From contig NW_004955484.1 in NCBI RefSeq assembly GCF_000276665.1, positions 5,060,931-5,124,930 on the forward strand: 64,000 bases of DNA, written 5' to 3'. The translations under genes were made by a program, and so were the position numbers. The DNA comes from Chinchilla lanigera. Its lineage: Eukaryota > Chordata > Mammalia > Rodentia > Chinchillidae. Under the pieces are notes generated by a model. It was not told where the DNA came from. It ran no database searches and was given only the letters and a program-made list of their open reading frames with translations. Below, piece after piece: positions 46,440-59,059 of this stretch (position 1 is the stretch's first letter; every line of letters starts with the position of its first letter).

Positions 46440-46570
46440 ATGATCGGGAAGGATTATTACAAAGAGTGAAGCCTCCGCTGTTAATGTCTCCAGTGTTTAA
46501 TCATCATACAGTAGAATGGTTTTATGCATATTTCATTTGCATATCATTAAACTGTGTTAGCAAGGGGCAT
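46440..46570. promoter_or_regulatory. POU/octamer-type motif cluster
   Basis: Contains ATGCATAT (46524-46531), a perfect octamer ATTTGCAT (46535-46542), and flanking TTAAT/ATTAAA homeodomain cores (46480-46550). Density and spacing resemble developmental enhancers. Conservation cannot be tested here. Confidence 0.35.
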
Positions 46571-46599
46571 TCAGAGCCAGGAGAAGTACAAAGTTGGGG

Positions 46600-49050
46600 A
46601 GAGAGGGAAGAAAAAAAAACGGCCCCTATGATGCTTATCTTCAAACAGGAACTTGTTCCATGATCTGTCTTCTACTTTTGCTAAAATCATTATGACTTGG
46701 AAACCTTTGAAGTTGGATACAATCTTGGATTCTTCTAATTCCTGCAGAGCAGTATATTTTAAAAAAACAGCAGAAATGTTCCTGCACTAGACAATTAAAG
46801 GAATATAAACTCCAGTGGGTTGAAACTAGTAGCTCTTTGGGGAATGCAGAGGCAGAGGCTTCTACAAATACCAACACTTAAAAAAAAATAAAGAGCATCA
46901 TATTAAAAACCAAGAAAATGAAGACAAGAAATATTAGCGTGTGGATTATATTTGTTTCTTTTGGGGGGTAATGAACTAAAGAAAATGAAGAAGCCATCGG
47001 TAATTTATCCCTTCGTTAATGAACAGTTACCTTTATGTATGTGTTTGTGTTATCCTTTCATTTTGAAGAGGGTTGTTGTCACTTTTGAAGAGATTAGTCA
47101 ATTATTTTGTAGTTCTGATCTTTTTACCCGGCACCTGACAGGAAAGGAAGGTGGTGGTTAGGGAACGTGTGAGTAGTGAGAGCTTTGCGGGGAGAGAAGG
47201 AGTACAGTGAGCTCTTTGTAGATCTTATACATGCACAACATATTAATTGGGGGCTTTTAAGGCTCCTTCAATAGGCTATTTCATTCCTGGTAAATAGCAG
47301 CTGGTTAGCCGCTGTTGGTGACTCTTCAAATATCATTTTTATTCTGTCACTGTTCTTGTTGTTGTCTTGTTTTGTTTTTTCTCAGTCAAGAATGAGCACA
47401 TAATATTACTCATTCTTTACTGAGTCTCTTTTTCTCCTCCATCTTTTTCACTTCCAATTTCCAAACTGTAAAAGTGTTGGTTTAATATTGAATCCTGGTG
47501 CACAATCTAACTGGCACAACTTGATTTGGAAATGAGATGCTGTTTTATATTTAAATTATCTCCGCTCCTCCCTTATCCTCCAAAGCTTTGTCTCTGCTAT
47601 GAATATTCAGAGGAGGCATGATGTGATTACACTGTACAATTACTCCTATCCATGGTAGTGTCAGGAGCTGCTGGGGAGACAGAGAGCCAGGCAGGCTCCA
47701 ACCCAATACAGAGTTTTGTTTTCACTATTTTTCCTATCTCCTTGGCGCTGTGGCACATGCAGATGTCGCTGTTGTTCTTTATAAAGCTCTAATGATATGC
47801 AAAAGCATAACGACTTGCCTTGGATGCAGAGCATCAACGAAATATTATAGATGTCTTTAAGAAAGGGGGAGAGAAAATCCTGACTGAAGGAATGTCCACA
47901 TAAATTATTTTTATTTAAATGAATTCAAAGGATGGGGTGAGGGCAAGTCAGAGTCACATGGAAATCATGCATAATATTAATATGCATAAAGAATTCTCAC
48001 CCAGGAGAAGCTCCTCACTATAGCTCATGGGACAAACAGGTTCATTAGGAAACAGCTCTGAGCGACTACAGCATTTTGCTATTTCATTTTTTTTCCTTAT
48101 TTTAAAAGAAGCGTCAGACAGATGTGTTTTCTTTGCATGGCAGCAGTGAGATGGATCCAATCTGTGAAATTTGCTGCACAAATAGCACTTCTAATGGAAA
48201 CTGGAGCTAAACAAGGGCACGGATATGGAAGGGAGGGGAGAAGAGAGAATACATGAAGAGGACTAGATTCAGAGCCACTGCATGGCATTCTGTAGGACAT
48301 AAGTTTTTCAGAAACCATCTTTGCTTCATTAGCCCCAGATGTGGGCTCCTGGTGCAGAGAGCTATCAGGGTTCACCAAGATGAGCACTGAGACAGGCCCT
48401 TCTAGGTCTGAGGCTGAGGAAAGCAGCAGCAACTTGGTGCCTGTCCCCACTCCCCCAGCTGTCTACAGCTCAGAAGCCAAAAGCTCAGCTACTCCTAATT
48501 TGGAGATGCAGTAGAGTGCCTCCTGGTCCAGGTATTTGTGAAAGAGGGAATTCTTGGTGCTATCGTAGTGTATGTTGCTAAAGAGCAAATGGAAACATTT
48601 GGATGCTTAGGGAGGCCTGATAATTTTTATGATGGTTAATTCTCAGGATAATGATTACTGTGGTCTCTTAACCTTTTTTAGAATGTTGAAATTAGAAGTT
48701 TATATTGGTGCATGTTTACAGTAAATAGAGGCAGACCAATAGTGAATGAGCCTGCTGTGTGAGTTCAGAATTGATAAAATATTTGACCTATTGCTCATGG
48801 CCTCAAAACATTAATGAAGAAAGAAAAAGCAGAAACAGCAGTCAGAAAAGAGATTTTGTAAGTTACATTCATAAATTCAGGTTAAAACAATTGTATACTT
48901 CTGTTTAAATTACCTAGAGCTGGTTTTGATTTGATCTGCATATCGGTATAAATTTCTACTTAATGGAATAAGATTGACCTAGAATTGGCCTCTCTAATTA
49001 CAAGTATGTTCTAAATTCTGCTGCTCTTTACCTATAATCTCCAAAACTAT
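46600..49050. other. Unique, repeat-poor, regulatory-looking DNA
   Basis: No transposon recognised. It includes an ATGCAAAAGCAT stretch near 47797 and paired ATGCAT sites at 47967-47972 and 47982-47987 around an AATATTAAT core. No splice-supported exon was found. Confidence 0.4.
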
Positions 49051-49061
49051 ATTTGTCTTTT

Positions 49062-49062
<1 letters not shown>

Positions 49063-49099
<37 letters not shown>
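49063..49099. repeat. CA microsatellite
   Basis: About 18 CA units; marks the right side of the repeat-poor block. Confidence 0.97.
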
Positions 49100-49100
<1 letters not shown>

Positions 49101-49224
49101 TTTACCCTGTTGTTACAGTGTACAAAATACAGAGTGCAGAGAATTGATGGTTACTTGGTGAATGACTAATTATTGCAGCCTTTAGTATCTTGTCCTGTTT
49201 CTGCTATCAGAATTATGGCTATTC

Positions 49225-49300
49225 AATTTTGAAACAATACACATAAAGAATTTAGCACCAGATTTGTGTATAATAAGCACTAAATAATTGTTAGATTTTA
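49225..49300 (+). repeat. MIR/L2 3' tail relic
   Basis: TTTAGCACCAGATTTGTG then ATAATAAGCACTAAATAATTGTTAG, matching the MIR/L2 terminal 'GCACTTAATAAATGTTTG' form. Confidence 0.55.
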
Positions 49301-49960
49301 TTACCGCTATTATTATTTCAGTATGTTGTTTGCTATTTGAAAAAAATACAGAAAACAAAATACTCAGTTTTACCTGTTACTCCTAAATAGCTATGCAGAT
49401 AAAAGTTTTTTTTGAGAAAGTATTAAATAGCCATCCATAGTGGACAAACTATGAGTGATCTGTAATCATAAGTCAAACTATAGCTCAGACTAAAGCATAA
49501 TGGGTGCATGACAGGAGTCCTTTTAAAAATGAATAAGATCTGAAATGATGACCATGTTGCATGACATAATAAGAAAGTCCTATGATGGTTTGTGTGGAGG
49601 GTTATGGAAACTGAAAAGAGAGACAAAGCTAACTTTAGTCTTTGTTAAAAAATGTTACATTTTAAAATAGGTAATAAATTTAACTATATTTACTGTTAAT
49701 AATTGAAATAATGTAGAAAGAAAAAAGTTGCTTCCTTTCCTCTAGCTATGAGTTGCTGATCCTGTCTCCAAATATATAATCACTGCTACTGATTACTTGT
49801 TCATTCTGCCAGATATTAATATATCATGACCAGATTTTAATATATTAAAATATTAATGTATTTTCTCTACTTTTTACACAAATGGTGATTTTTAAAAGAT
49901 TCCTTATAAATTTTAGCAAACAATAAAATTCATCTCTGGATAGATGAATGTCCTCATTAC
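49300..49960. other. Unclassified AT-rich DNA
   Basis: No gene or repeat recognised. Confidence 0.4.
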
Positions 49961-50204
49961 CAGTAAAAATGCCAATTGTTGTTTTATTCCAATTATTTTT
50001 TCTCCTGTCTTATTTCATTGGTGAGGTTGTCTAGTACAAGTCTGAATAGAAGTAGTGAATGAACATCCTTGCCTTATTTCCAATTTTAGGGGACATCCAT
50101 GGTCTTGGGGAGAAAAAGAATAGTTTTTCATCATTAAGAGATATGCGCTTTACCATATGAAAAAGGTTTCTCTTTATTTCTAGTTACTAAAGATTTTTGT
50201 TCTT

Positions 50205-50341
50205 TGGACAAGGATCTCACTGTATAGTTGGCTTTGCCTTGAACTCACTATGTAGCTGAGGCTGGCCTTCAACTTGTGCCAGTCCTCCTGCCTCAGCCTT
50301 CAGAATGCTGGGACTACAGGGTGGCATCACAACGCCAGACA
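50205..50341 (-). mobile_element. B1-type SINE
   Basis: Antisense: ACAAGGATCTCACTGTATAG, CTGAGGCTGGCCTTCAACTT, TCCTCCTGCCTCAGCCTTCA, GCTGGGACTACAGGG. Confidence 0.92.
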
Positions 50342-51036
50342 CAGTTATCAAGATTTTTTTAAAAAATTGTGAGTGGCTACTAAACTTTGTTGAATGCTTT
50401 CTCTGCCCCTACTAAAGCTAAGAACAATTTAAATGGAGCTTTCAGCATAGTGGATGACTGATTTTCATATGTTAAATGAACCCTGCAATCCCTGGACAAA
50501 TCCTCTTTTGACTATGATGTATCATTCTCACATTTTGCACTATTTGACTTGATAATATTTTGCTAGGGTTTTTAAAATCAATGCACATGAGAGATATTGG
50601 TCCATAGTTTTCTTTTCCTGTAATGACTTTGGTATTGTTATCAAAGTCTTGCTGCCTTCATAGAATGAGTTGAAAAATATCCCCTTCCTCTACACTCTAA
50701 AAGAGGTTCATGTAAAATTGTCATTATTTTGTCCTTAAAGATTACATAGAACTCACCAGGGAAGCTATGAGGCCAGGGGATTACTGTGTGGGCAGTTTTG
50801 CAATTCAAAATTCAAATTTTAAAAAATGATCTAGGATTAGTCAAGATTTCTTGTGTCATTTTTAGTGAGCTTTGCTTTTTTTAAAAAAAAAATTGCCCAC
50901 TTCATTTTAGTTATCAAAGTCATTGGAAGAAAGTTGCTTGTAATATTCTACTATCCATTTTTTTGCCCATGAGGACTTTTAGCGATGCCATTCTTTCCTT
51001 TATCATGGTGATTTGTGTTTTCTTTCCTTCTTTTTC

Positions 51037-51084
51037 CCCTGCGGATTGAATCTAGGACTTTTGCACTGAGCTTCATCCCTACAG
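51037..51084 (-). mobile_element. Possible degraded ID SINE
   Basis: CTGCGGATTGAATCTAGGAC then TTTTGCACTGAGCTTCATCC on the plus strand follows the ID antisense order, but the middle is lost. Confidence 0.5.
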
Positions 51085-51115
<31 letters not shown>

Positions 51116-51221
51116 TTGAGACATCGTCTCATTAAGATGCTATGTTGTCCAGGCTGGATTTTAACTTGCAATGCTCCTGCCTCAGCCTTCCTGAGTTCTG
51201 GGATTACAAGCTTACAATACC
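51085..51221 (-). mobile_element. B1-type SINE
   Basis: Antisense: ~28-T tail, GTTGTCCAGGCTGGATTTTA, TGCTCCTGCCTCAGCCTTCC, TTCTGGGATTACAAGC. Confidence 0.9.
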
Positions 51222-52407
51222 TTGATCAATCTTTTAAAAATCCAATCTATTGGTCATTTCAAATAATTTACTCTGGTTGTTGATTTCCTTTTGACTTCTA
51301 TTTTCAATTTTATAACTTCCTTTTTTCTATTTAAATTTCTTCTCTTCTGGGTTTGCAAGGTGTACTATTAGACAATTAGCTTGGCACTTTTCTTCATTTC
51401 TAATACAGATATATAAAGCTATACACTCTAAGAACTGATTTAGTTGTATCCTATGCATTTTCATGGGATGTGTATTCATTATTATTTAATTAAGGTTTGA
51501 AAAAGTTCTGTCATTTTTTCTTTGATATATGTTATTTAGAAGTGTGTCGTCCAAATTTCCAAAATATTTAATTATTTCCCATGACTTCCTGACTTGATAC
51601 CATTGTGTTCAGTGAATATATTCTGCATAATTTCAACTCAAGGCTTGTTTTATCCCTGGACATATGGTCTATCTTTTTAAAACTCCATGTGCATTTGAAA
51701 ATTGACTGCTGTTCTGCTGTAGTTGATTTTCTGTTATATCTTTCTGTTACACTTGATTTTTAAAATCTACTTAAATTTTGTCATTTTCTTCATTCTGCTT
51801 TCTTTGGGCTTTATTTGCAATTCTATTTCTGAATTATTGAGACGGTATTTTTAGTCCTTTTAAAAATACACATTTAAAGGCTGCGTATTCTCCTGTAAGC
51901 TTTAGATATAATCTACAGGTTTTCATTTGTTATATTTTCATTATCATTTGGTTTAAAATGCTTCCTACTTTAAAATCATAGTTTCTCCATTGGCTTATAC
52001 AATATTTAGAGGTATGTGGCCTAAATTCCTAATCTCTAATGATTCATAAATTTTTATTTATCCACCATTATTGGTTCTAGCATTTTATAAAATCGCTTTC
52101 TAAATCTCTGTGGTAATAGTACTTGAAAAGATTTCAATATTTTCACTTTTAAAAAAATATTTTCACTTTTTGAGACTTGCTTTTACTGTCAATTTTGGTA
52201 AATACCTATTTGTAAAGAATGTATTTTACCATTGTTGTAGCATATTACATATAACTAAGTTACATTGGATAACTATGTTGTTCAGTTCATCTGTATTCCT
52301 AATGATTATTTTCTCTGCTTGTTCTGTTCATTACCAAGGGAAGTTATGAAGTTTTTAATACCAATGTAAATTTTTGGGTGTTTTTTTTTTAGTACCATTA
52401 ATTTCTG

Positions 52408-52463
<56 letters not shown>
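52408..52463. repeat. TA/CA compound microsatellite
   Basis: TA units (52408-52430) then CA units (52431-52458), then TATATG. Confidence 0.97.
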
Positions 52464-52857
52464 GTTTTGTGGCTATTTAATTAAGTGCACATAAATTGAG
52501 GGTGATTATATCATTCTGTAGGATTGACATTTTAATAATTACATCATCTTTATCTCTTACTTGAAAGTCTACCTTACTTAATGCTAACACAGTTAATTAA
52601 TACTAGTAAATATTTTTGTATAACTGGGTTATGTTTCTCTCTTGCTGTTCTTCTCTATCCTTTACCCCTGTTGGATTTTGTCTTTTATTTAGACAATCCC
52701 TTAATTGAAGAATTAAGTCAATTTATGTTTAGTTTAATGTAATTGCTGGTATATTTTGAATTATAGTCATGTCACCTTACTATTTTTCCTCTTTGTTCTA
52801 CCAAAGGTATGTTTTCCATAACTTTTTGCATTCTGTAGGATTAATAATTTTTTTCTT

Positions 52858-52915
52858 GGACTGGAGGAGTAGCTCAGTGGTACAGCAGTTAGAAGACTTG
52901 TCTAGCATAATCTAG
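52858..52915 (+). mobile_element. ID SINE, 3' truncated or diverged
   Basis: GGACTGGAGGAGTAGCTCAG then TGGTACAGCAGTTAGAAGAC is the sense 5' half of an ID (A box included); the B-box half is not recognisable. Confidence 0.7.
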
Positions 52916-53107
52916 GCCTTGGAGATATGTATAAGTTTGTTCCATTGTTTCCTTTATTAGCTTGGTAGTAATAAATCACTATTAAATGTTACTCAAAATA
53001 TTGTAACATCCCCTCAATTACTGCAGTCTAGATCAGTTAGTACTTTTATCATTTCCCAGATAATGTTAGACATGTAGACTGGTATCATTTTTTGTGTTAT
53101 TGACTTT

Positions 53108-53163
53108 TTTTTAGAACTAGACATTGAACTGAGGGCCTTTGCGCTCATCTGCATCCCTAGGTC
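53108..53163 (-). mobile_element. Possible degraded ID SINE
   Basis: T-run, AACTAGACATTGAACTGAGG, GCCTTTGCGCTCATCTGCAT, CCCTAGGTCC on the plus strand, an eroded antisense ID. Confidence 0.5.
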
Positions 53164-53664
53164 CCTGCTCCCCTTTTAAAGTTTTGAGACAGGGTAAATT
53201 ACTAGTGTGTTGTTTGTGTATTTTAAACCTCACAAACTATTTTCATTTTTTTATTATTAAGCAGTCAGGAATCATTCAGGTTCACCCATGTGTATGTCTT
53301 TGTTTCTTCTTCCACGTTCATGTTTCCTCCTGAGATCAGTTTTCTTCTACCTAAGGAATTCCCTCTGGTGTTTCTTTTAGGTCAAGTCTGCTCTGTAAAG
53401 TTCCCTTAGTTTTTATTTATAAAGTTATCTCATCTTCAGTTTTGAAAGATATTTTCACTGCATATAGAATTTTACATTGGCAGTTACTTTCTTCCAACAT
53501 TTTAAAAGATTTAAAAGATGCCTTTCAATTGTCTTTTAGGCTCCATCACTTCTGCTAAGAAGTCTGTTGTTAGTCTTAACACTGTAATGTCTTTGTTGTT
53601 TCATTTAAGATTTTTTTTCATATTTAACCTTCAGTAGTTTTACTGATACATGGAGGTGTACTTT

Positions 53665-53804
53665 TCCTTTTCTTTTTTGAGACTATATATTCCACACTAG
53701 TCTTGAACTTGCTATGTAGTCCCGGCTGGCCTCTAACTGGCAATGATCCTCCTGCCTCTGCCTCTTGAGGGCTGGGATTACAGGCATGCACCACTATGTC
53801 CAAC
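53665..53804 (-). mobile_element. B1-type SINE
   Basis: Antisense: GTAGTCCCGGCTGGCCTCTA, ATCCTCCTGCCTCTGCCTCT, GGCTGGGATTACAGGCATGC, ACCACTATGTCCAAC. Confidence 0.94.
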
Positions 53805-53949
53805 TCCTTTTACTTATCTTGCCTAGGATATCTGTAGATTAATATCTTTCCTCCCTTTTGGAAATTGCTAGTCATTACCAGTTTGAACATTACTTTTGCC
53901 ATAGTCTTTCTTTTCCTTCTAGGATCCCAATTATACTTATAGTAGATAT

Positions 53950-54265
53950 TGTTATGGTTTAGACCTAAAATATCTTCCAAGAGTCTCATGTCTTTAGGGG
54001 TAGAGCCTGGTCAGAAGAGGCAGATTACTATGGGGAGTGACCTGGAAGAGTATAGTCTTGTTCTTGGCTCCTCCTTTTTCCCTCTGCTTCCTGCCTACCA
54101 TGGTTTGAGTAGCTTTCCTCTGCTAAATTTTTCCACTATGCCATTTTCTGCCTTGGAGCTAACCAACCATCAGATAAATAAAACCATGAGCCAAAATAAA
54201 CCTCTCCTCCTTTAAATTGTGGGTGATAGGTATATTGTCCCTGCAATAGTAAAGTGACTAATACA
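53950..54265 (+). mobile_element. Solo MaLR-type LTR
   Basis: A 316-bp insert starting TGTTATGGTTTAGACC and ending GTGACTAATACA, with CTGCCTTGGAGCTAACCAAC and GAGCCAAAATAAACCTCTCC. It has a 5-bp duplication, GATAT, at 53945-53949 and 54266-54270. Same family type as 39521-39896. Confidence 0.9.
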
Positions 54266-54899
54266 GATATTTTTAGTCTCTTTTTCCCTCTACCAAGGCT
54301 TTGAGATACATAGTCTTGAAAAGTTGTTAAATTGTTTAAGTTGTGCTCTTGCTATGCTGTTAAACTGGGTTTGAATTTATGATCTTCCTGCCTCAGCCCT
54401 CCAGAGTGTTGGGAATGTCTTGTGTATTTTATGCTGTTTACTACCATCCATTATTTCTTTATGCTTTGGCTTGAATATATTTTACTGATCTATCATGCAG
54501 CATAAAAATCCTCTCTTCATTTGTTCCCAATGATTTAAGCTACTGTGTCTTTCAGTTCCAGAATATTGACTTAATTCCTTTTCTAAAGTTGTAGTTCTTG
54601 CATTTTCCAAAATATTATGATTTAGAGCTATTTGAAGAGTCTTATTTGATAATTCTAATATCTGGTTCACTTCAGGTCCCCTCTTTTGGCTTGTTTCTTG
54701 ATGTTCCTAGAAAGTACTGAATGGTTGCCAAACACTGTGTGTGAAAAAAATTTTAGAGGCTCTGGGAAATATCTTTCTTTCAAGAAAGATTTATCCTATC
54801 AGCTAGGAGGTAGTGGCACAAAACAGCAACAGACTAGTTCAATCCATAAAAAAGTGAGTTGACTTGAAGCTAGATTACAGTCTCTTAAAGCTCAGATAT

Positions 54900-56090
54900 G
54901 GCGCTATGTCTATAGGCAGGAATGAAATATCATGCAAGAGATTGCAACCAAATGGCCAACTTTAGGATTATCATATGATTTTCAGCTAATCATCACATGT
55001 GTATGTTTTCAGATACATACAAAATGTAAATATTTCTTAATTTTCCATGAAACAGTAATAGTATTCTCCAGAAGGCCAAAATAAAGTAAGTGAACTTAAA
55101 GAATGCATATAAGGAATTTTGTTTTTTGAGGTAAAATATGCTCTATACTAACAAACACCAAAGGTGATCTAAAAAGTTTCCATTGGTCTTTGTGAAAAAT
55201 AGAAAATACTATTTTAGTAGAATCAGATGTTACCTGAAAATGAACGAGCCATAATAGAGAATATTATATGACCTCTCTTGCTATCTTCCAAATTTGAGTA
55301 TTGTAAAACATATGTATTTAATGCATATATGTAATTATTTATAGATAGGCACTTATTTTTTTTCTAATGAAACATGTCTAGTTGTCCATTTACTGGAAAT
55401 TAATGCAAAGCAAAAGTGGTTCACGCTCTTGATAAACATAGACCTATGGGTTTTATCATGTTATATCTCTAATTATGACAGTTTTTGGTCTCAAAAATAA
55501 GCTAGCAGGTTTGCTAAGATTTTGGGGGGCAATATTTGCAGAGATTATAACAACACTATTTAAGAGTGTCCTCCTTTAAAAATCTTTAATGCTAAAGAAC
55601 TACAGATTCAAAACACATAATTAGGGAATTAGTCATATTATGAACTAATTTTTTACTTTGTTATATGCTTCACTCAGAATTAATAAGCTCCTTTGTATAT
55701 TTAAAATAGTATTTTTTCATTTTAAAAATCACTTGGAATTTTTCAGGAAGCCCTTTATCACACAGAACAAAATATACCTGGTTTTGGGATAAAAATGCCA
55801 CAACTATTAATAGAATTGTAATAAAAATGCTTCAAACTCATTACCATTATTGTAATTTAACATTTATCTAAGACTTTACAATGCAAAGGCACTTTCATAT
55901 AGTGTTTCTTTATATAGAAAGACATCACAAGAACATGAGTTGATACTATTTTTTTCTCCTATGAATAGTGGTACTTTTGAAATGGAGAAAGCAACCATTC
56001 TTATTACTTTATTGTTAAAAAAAAAGGGCAAATTTTTTACTAAATTTTCCAAAAGGCAATATGGCAAACTACAGGTTCTGGGATTTACAG
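54900..56090. other. Unique AT-rich DNA
   Basis: No gene or repeat recognised. Confidence 0.4.
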
Positions 56091-56210
56091 GATCTATGGT
56101 GAATTTCAGTTTTATTCACTTACTAGCTATGTGACTTTGAGCAAGCTACTTTATATGTGCTTCATTTTCCTTATCTGTGAATTAGAAAATCTGACCATAC
56201 AGAGTTAGAC
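56090..56210 (+). repeat. MIR SINE relic
   Basis: Contains TCACTTACTAGCTATGTGAC, then TTTGAGCAAGCTACTTTAT and CATTTTCCTTATCTGTGAA, the MIR core in sense orientation. Confidence 0.8.
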
Positions 56211-57354
56211 TAAGTGAAAAAATTTTTACACATCCTAAAGCAACAGCTCATATAGTAAAAACTCAGTAATACTAAAAACAATGAGTAGTAAAATTATCTA
56301 TTGCTTTTCACGACCTTAACATTTCAATAAAATTTAATATACAACATAAATTAATTAAAGATGAAACAATGACTGGTCTAGTATCACATATCAAATCAGG
56401 AGGAGAGATAGGTAGAGGCAATAGTCTGTTATAGAAGGAAATGAGACAGTGCAACCAAGGAAAGTGGAGCTCATTAGGAAAGCCTGAGATCATACCTAAG
56501 CCATTTTACATTTATGATATTTAAACAATGTAGAAAGTTATAGTAAGGGCATTACAGGCAATTTCGCTTTAGGAAGAATAAAATGAAAGAAGATTTCTGA
56601 TGTGAATGTTGAATGAAAGAAGAAAATGGAATCATACCTGTGAAATATAGAATGGTTTCACATATAATGGGACAGAGTGTAAGAAACATGAGGCTGGAAT
56701 GATCTGATTCCTATAAGCAAATTAACTCACTTAGATCGATTATATAGATAATTAGAATAAGGATAAAAGATTGACCTACACAGTTGGGCATAAAAATATC
56801 TCTTCCAGAGGAAAAACACCCTAATGAATCTTCTCACAAATATGTGCTGTCAGTTAAATACGAGATTTCAATTTAAAGTGTTTACTGTTTAAAGAAACCC
56901 ATCACTATTATCATATAAACAAATGAAATTATATGCCCCATTTACATAAAATTAATATCATCTTTGTATTAACATTCACCTACTTTTATTTCCTTTTAAT
57001 GTTCTTCTTTAGACAGAGTAGAACATTTAGATTAGGAATTAGCATTATTTGAGGGTCCATTATATACCAGGTGTTTATATAAATTGCCCAAATTTATGCC
57101 TATACTAAAGATTAAAAGGCTAGGTAATACGCTTGAAGTATTGTCAAATTCACGGTGGAAGGAGTATATAAGATTTTTTAGCTTCCAAACGGATATTACA
57201 CCTCCAGTGTCTCCATGCTTTATCCAAATGTATGAGGCACTGAAGAAATGTTTATTCTGGAACTTGCCAATTTATGCTTCTTGTCCTTTTCTGAGGGAAT
57301 TCATAATTCGTAGGGTTTCAAATTATATTTAAATATCATAGAAAAATTACAATA

Positions 57355-57425
57355 GTGTGCTTGAAAACTTTGTAGCAGTTGTGCAGAGCACAATAAGCAC
57401 TCAGTAAGAATCACACTTAGCTGAT
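57355..57425 (+). repeat. MIR/L2 3' tail relic
   Basis: TGTGCAGAGCACAATAAGCA then CTCAGTAAGAATCACAC resembles the terminal 'GCACATAGTAGGTGCTCAATAA' form. Confidence 0.5.
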
Positions 57426-58430
57426 TTTAAAAACAAGTCATAAAATATTGAAAATCATTTTCACAGAAAGTAAATCAACTGACATTCAAAATTAAAGTGC
57501 AGAATTATATAAAAAGAGAGAAGAAAACTAAGGAATTGGTATATTATCTTTATCTTTTATGATTCCCCTAGACAAAGGAAGTCAGAGCAAAGAAGGAACC
57601 GTAAGTGCTCACTGTAAATATACATTTAGTCTACAGATTTGGAGCTGTTTTGCCCATTGGGTCAGTGGAGACAGGTGATAGTTCTGTGCCACAATTCCAA
57701 AGCTCATCTTCTTTACCCCATCAATTTGCAGCTTAGAAGGGGTAAAGACCAGGGATGAGATACTGTACTCCCAAGAGCAAGGCTCTGTTTTCCTTCCTGT
57801 CATTCTTTCTACCCCCTAGAATAAATTGCTACTTAAAGAAAGGAAAGTCAAACATTTATGAAACATATTGCTGTTTAGAAAAAAATAAGAATTGTTTTGC
57901 AAATAGTAGCACTATTAAAAGAAGGGAGCGAGAATAGTATCCATCATTTATATTACATATAAGCAGTTTATTAAAGAATTAAATATTTATAGACTATAAA
58001 GCCAGGCAGGTGATGAGTCGCAAACAGCTTGCTGAGAAGTACATTATAAAACAATGAGTCTGTCAGTGATTGATAAAGAGTGGAAAGTGCAAATGCTTTG
58101 TAAAATCCCTAAGTTAGGTATGAATTTCCAGGCTAGCAAACTAGCACACAGTAGCCAGCAATGTCACACCAATTCAGGCTCAGGTATATGCCAAAAGCCT
58201 TCACTGAACAAAAACTACACTCTTCGATCCTTCCATCTCCATCTAATATACAGGAAAATGTGGCAAAGCAGAGAACTGCAAGTGCTTTATGGATGCTCAC
58301 TTTCAAGTAAATAGATAATAACTTAGATACCCACATAATTTATCTCATTTTCTTCCTAGATAAATAAGTGTATATAAGACAAAGAAATCCCTGCTACCTT
58401 TCTGTGATCAACTGAAAGATCAGAAAATCT
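57426..58430. other. Unique DNA
   Basis: No gene, RNA or repeat family recognised. Minus-strand and plus-strand open frames of 60-86 codons are of chance length for AT-rich DNA. Confidence 0.4.
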
Positions 58431-58439
58431 AATCTAATT

Positions 58440-58560
58440 TGTTCAGTTGAGAAGACACTGGGATTTAAAAGTAAAGTGATCTATCCAAGTTTACATAGCT
58501 AGTTAATAACAGAATCACGATTAAAACTTGGGTGTCCTATCTCCTAGATCAATATTGTTA
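58440..58560 (-). repeat. MIR SINE relic
   Basis: Antisense MIR core: TAAAGTGATCTATCCAAGTT, TACATAGCTAGTTAATAACA and ATCACGATTAAAACTTGGGT, matching 'AAGTAACTTGCCCAAGGTCACACAGC..AGTGGCAGAGCCGGGATTTGAACCCAGG' in order. Confidence 0.7.
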
Positions 58561-58863
58561 ATATAGCACCACCTTCTTTCCTCAATGCCTTTACAGAATT
58601 AGAATTGTAAGCTCTTTCCATCCATAAAACTCATTTGGCATTCAGAAATTGTGAGCTATTTCTTGAGTAAATTATATTTCAATTATGATTTTTAAGCTCA
58701 CAAACAAATATTCTACATCCACTGTGTCATTGGTTTTATGAGGAAAAAAAACTGTGAAGTGGTTACAACTTTAGTCTATACATTCACTGAGTAAAGCAAA
58801 GGATATAATTTGCCTCTAATTGTTCCAGAGTCTGAGTATCACGATGCTATTAAAAAACACTGG

Positions 58864-59055
58864 CTCTTGTTCTTGTTCTCCTCTTGTTCTTGCTCTTGCT
58901 CTTGTTCTTGTTCTTGCTCTTGTTCTTGCTCTGCTCTTGTTGTTCTTGCTCTTGTTGTTGTTCTTGCTCTTGTTCTTCTTCTTCTTCTTGTTCTTCTTCC
59001 TATTTTTGTTGTTGTTGCTCTTCTTCTTCTTCCTTCTTCTCCTTCTCCTGCTTCC
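58864..59055. repeat. TTCTTG/CTCTTG and TTC microsatellite
   Basis: Alternating TTCTTG and CTCTTG hexamers, then GTT and TTC triplets. It yields spurious Leu/Cys/Ser-rich open frames in all three plus-strand frames. Confidence 0.95.
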
Positions 59056-59059
59056 TTCT

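Larger units (their letters stand above)
49960..54900 (-). mobile_element. Old antisense L1 carrying SINEs and an LTR
   Basis: Antisense ORF2 text runs from GTCTGAATAGAAGTAGTGAA (50040) and CATCCTTGCCTTATTTCC (50066) through TGGTATTGTTATCAAAGTC (50631) to endonuclease and ORF1-like text near 53350-53650. The less certain tail continues to ~54900. Frames are thoroughly broken. Internal insertions are listed separately. Confidence 0.75.
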
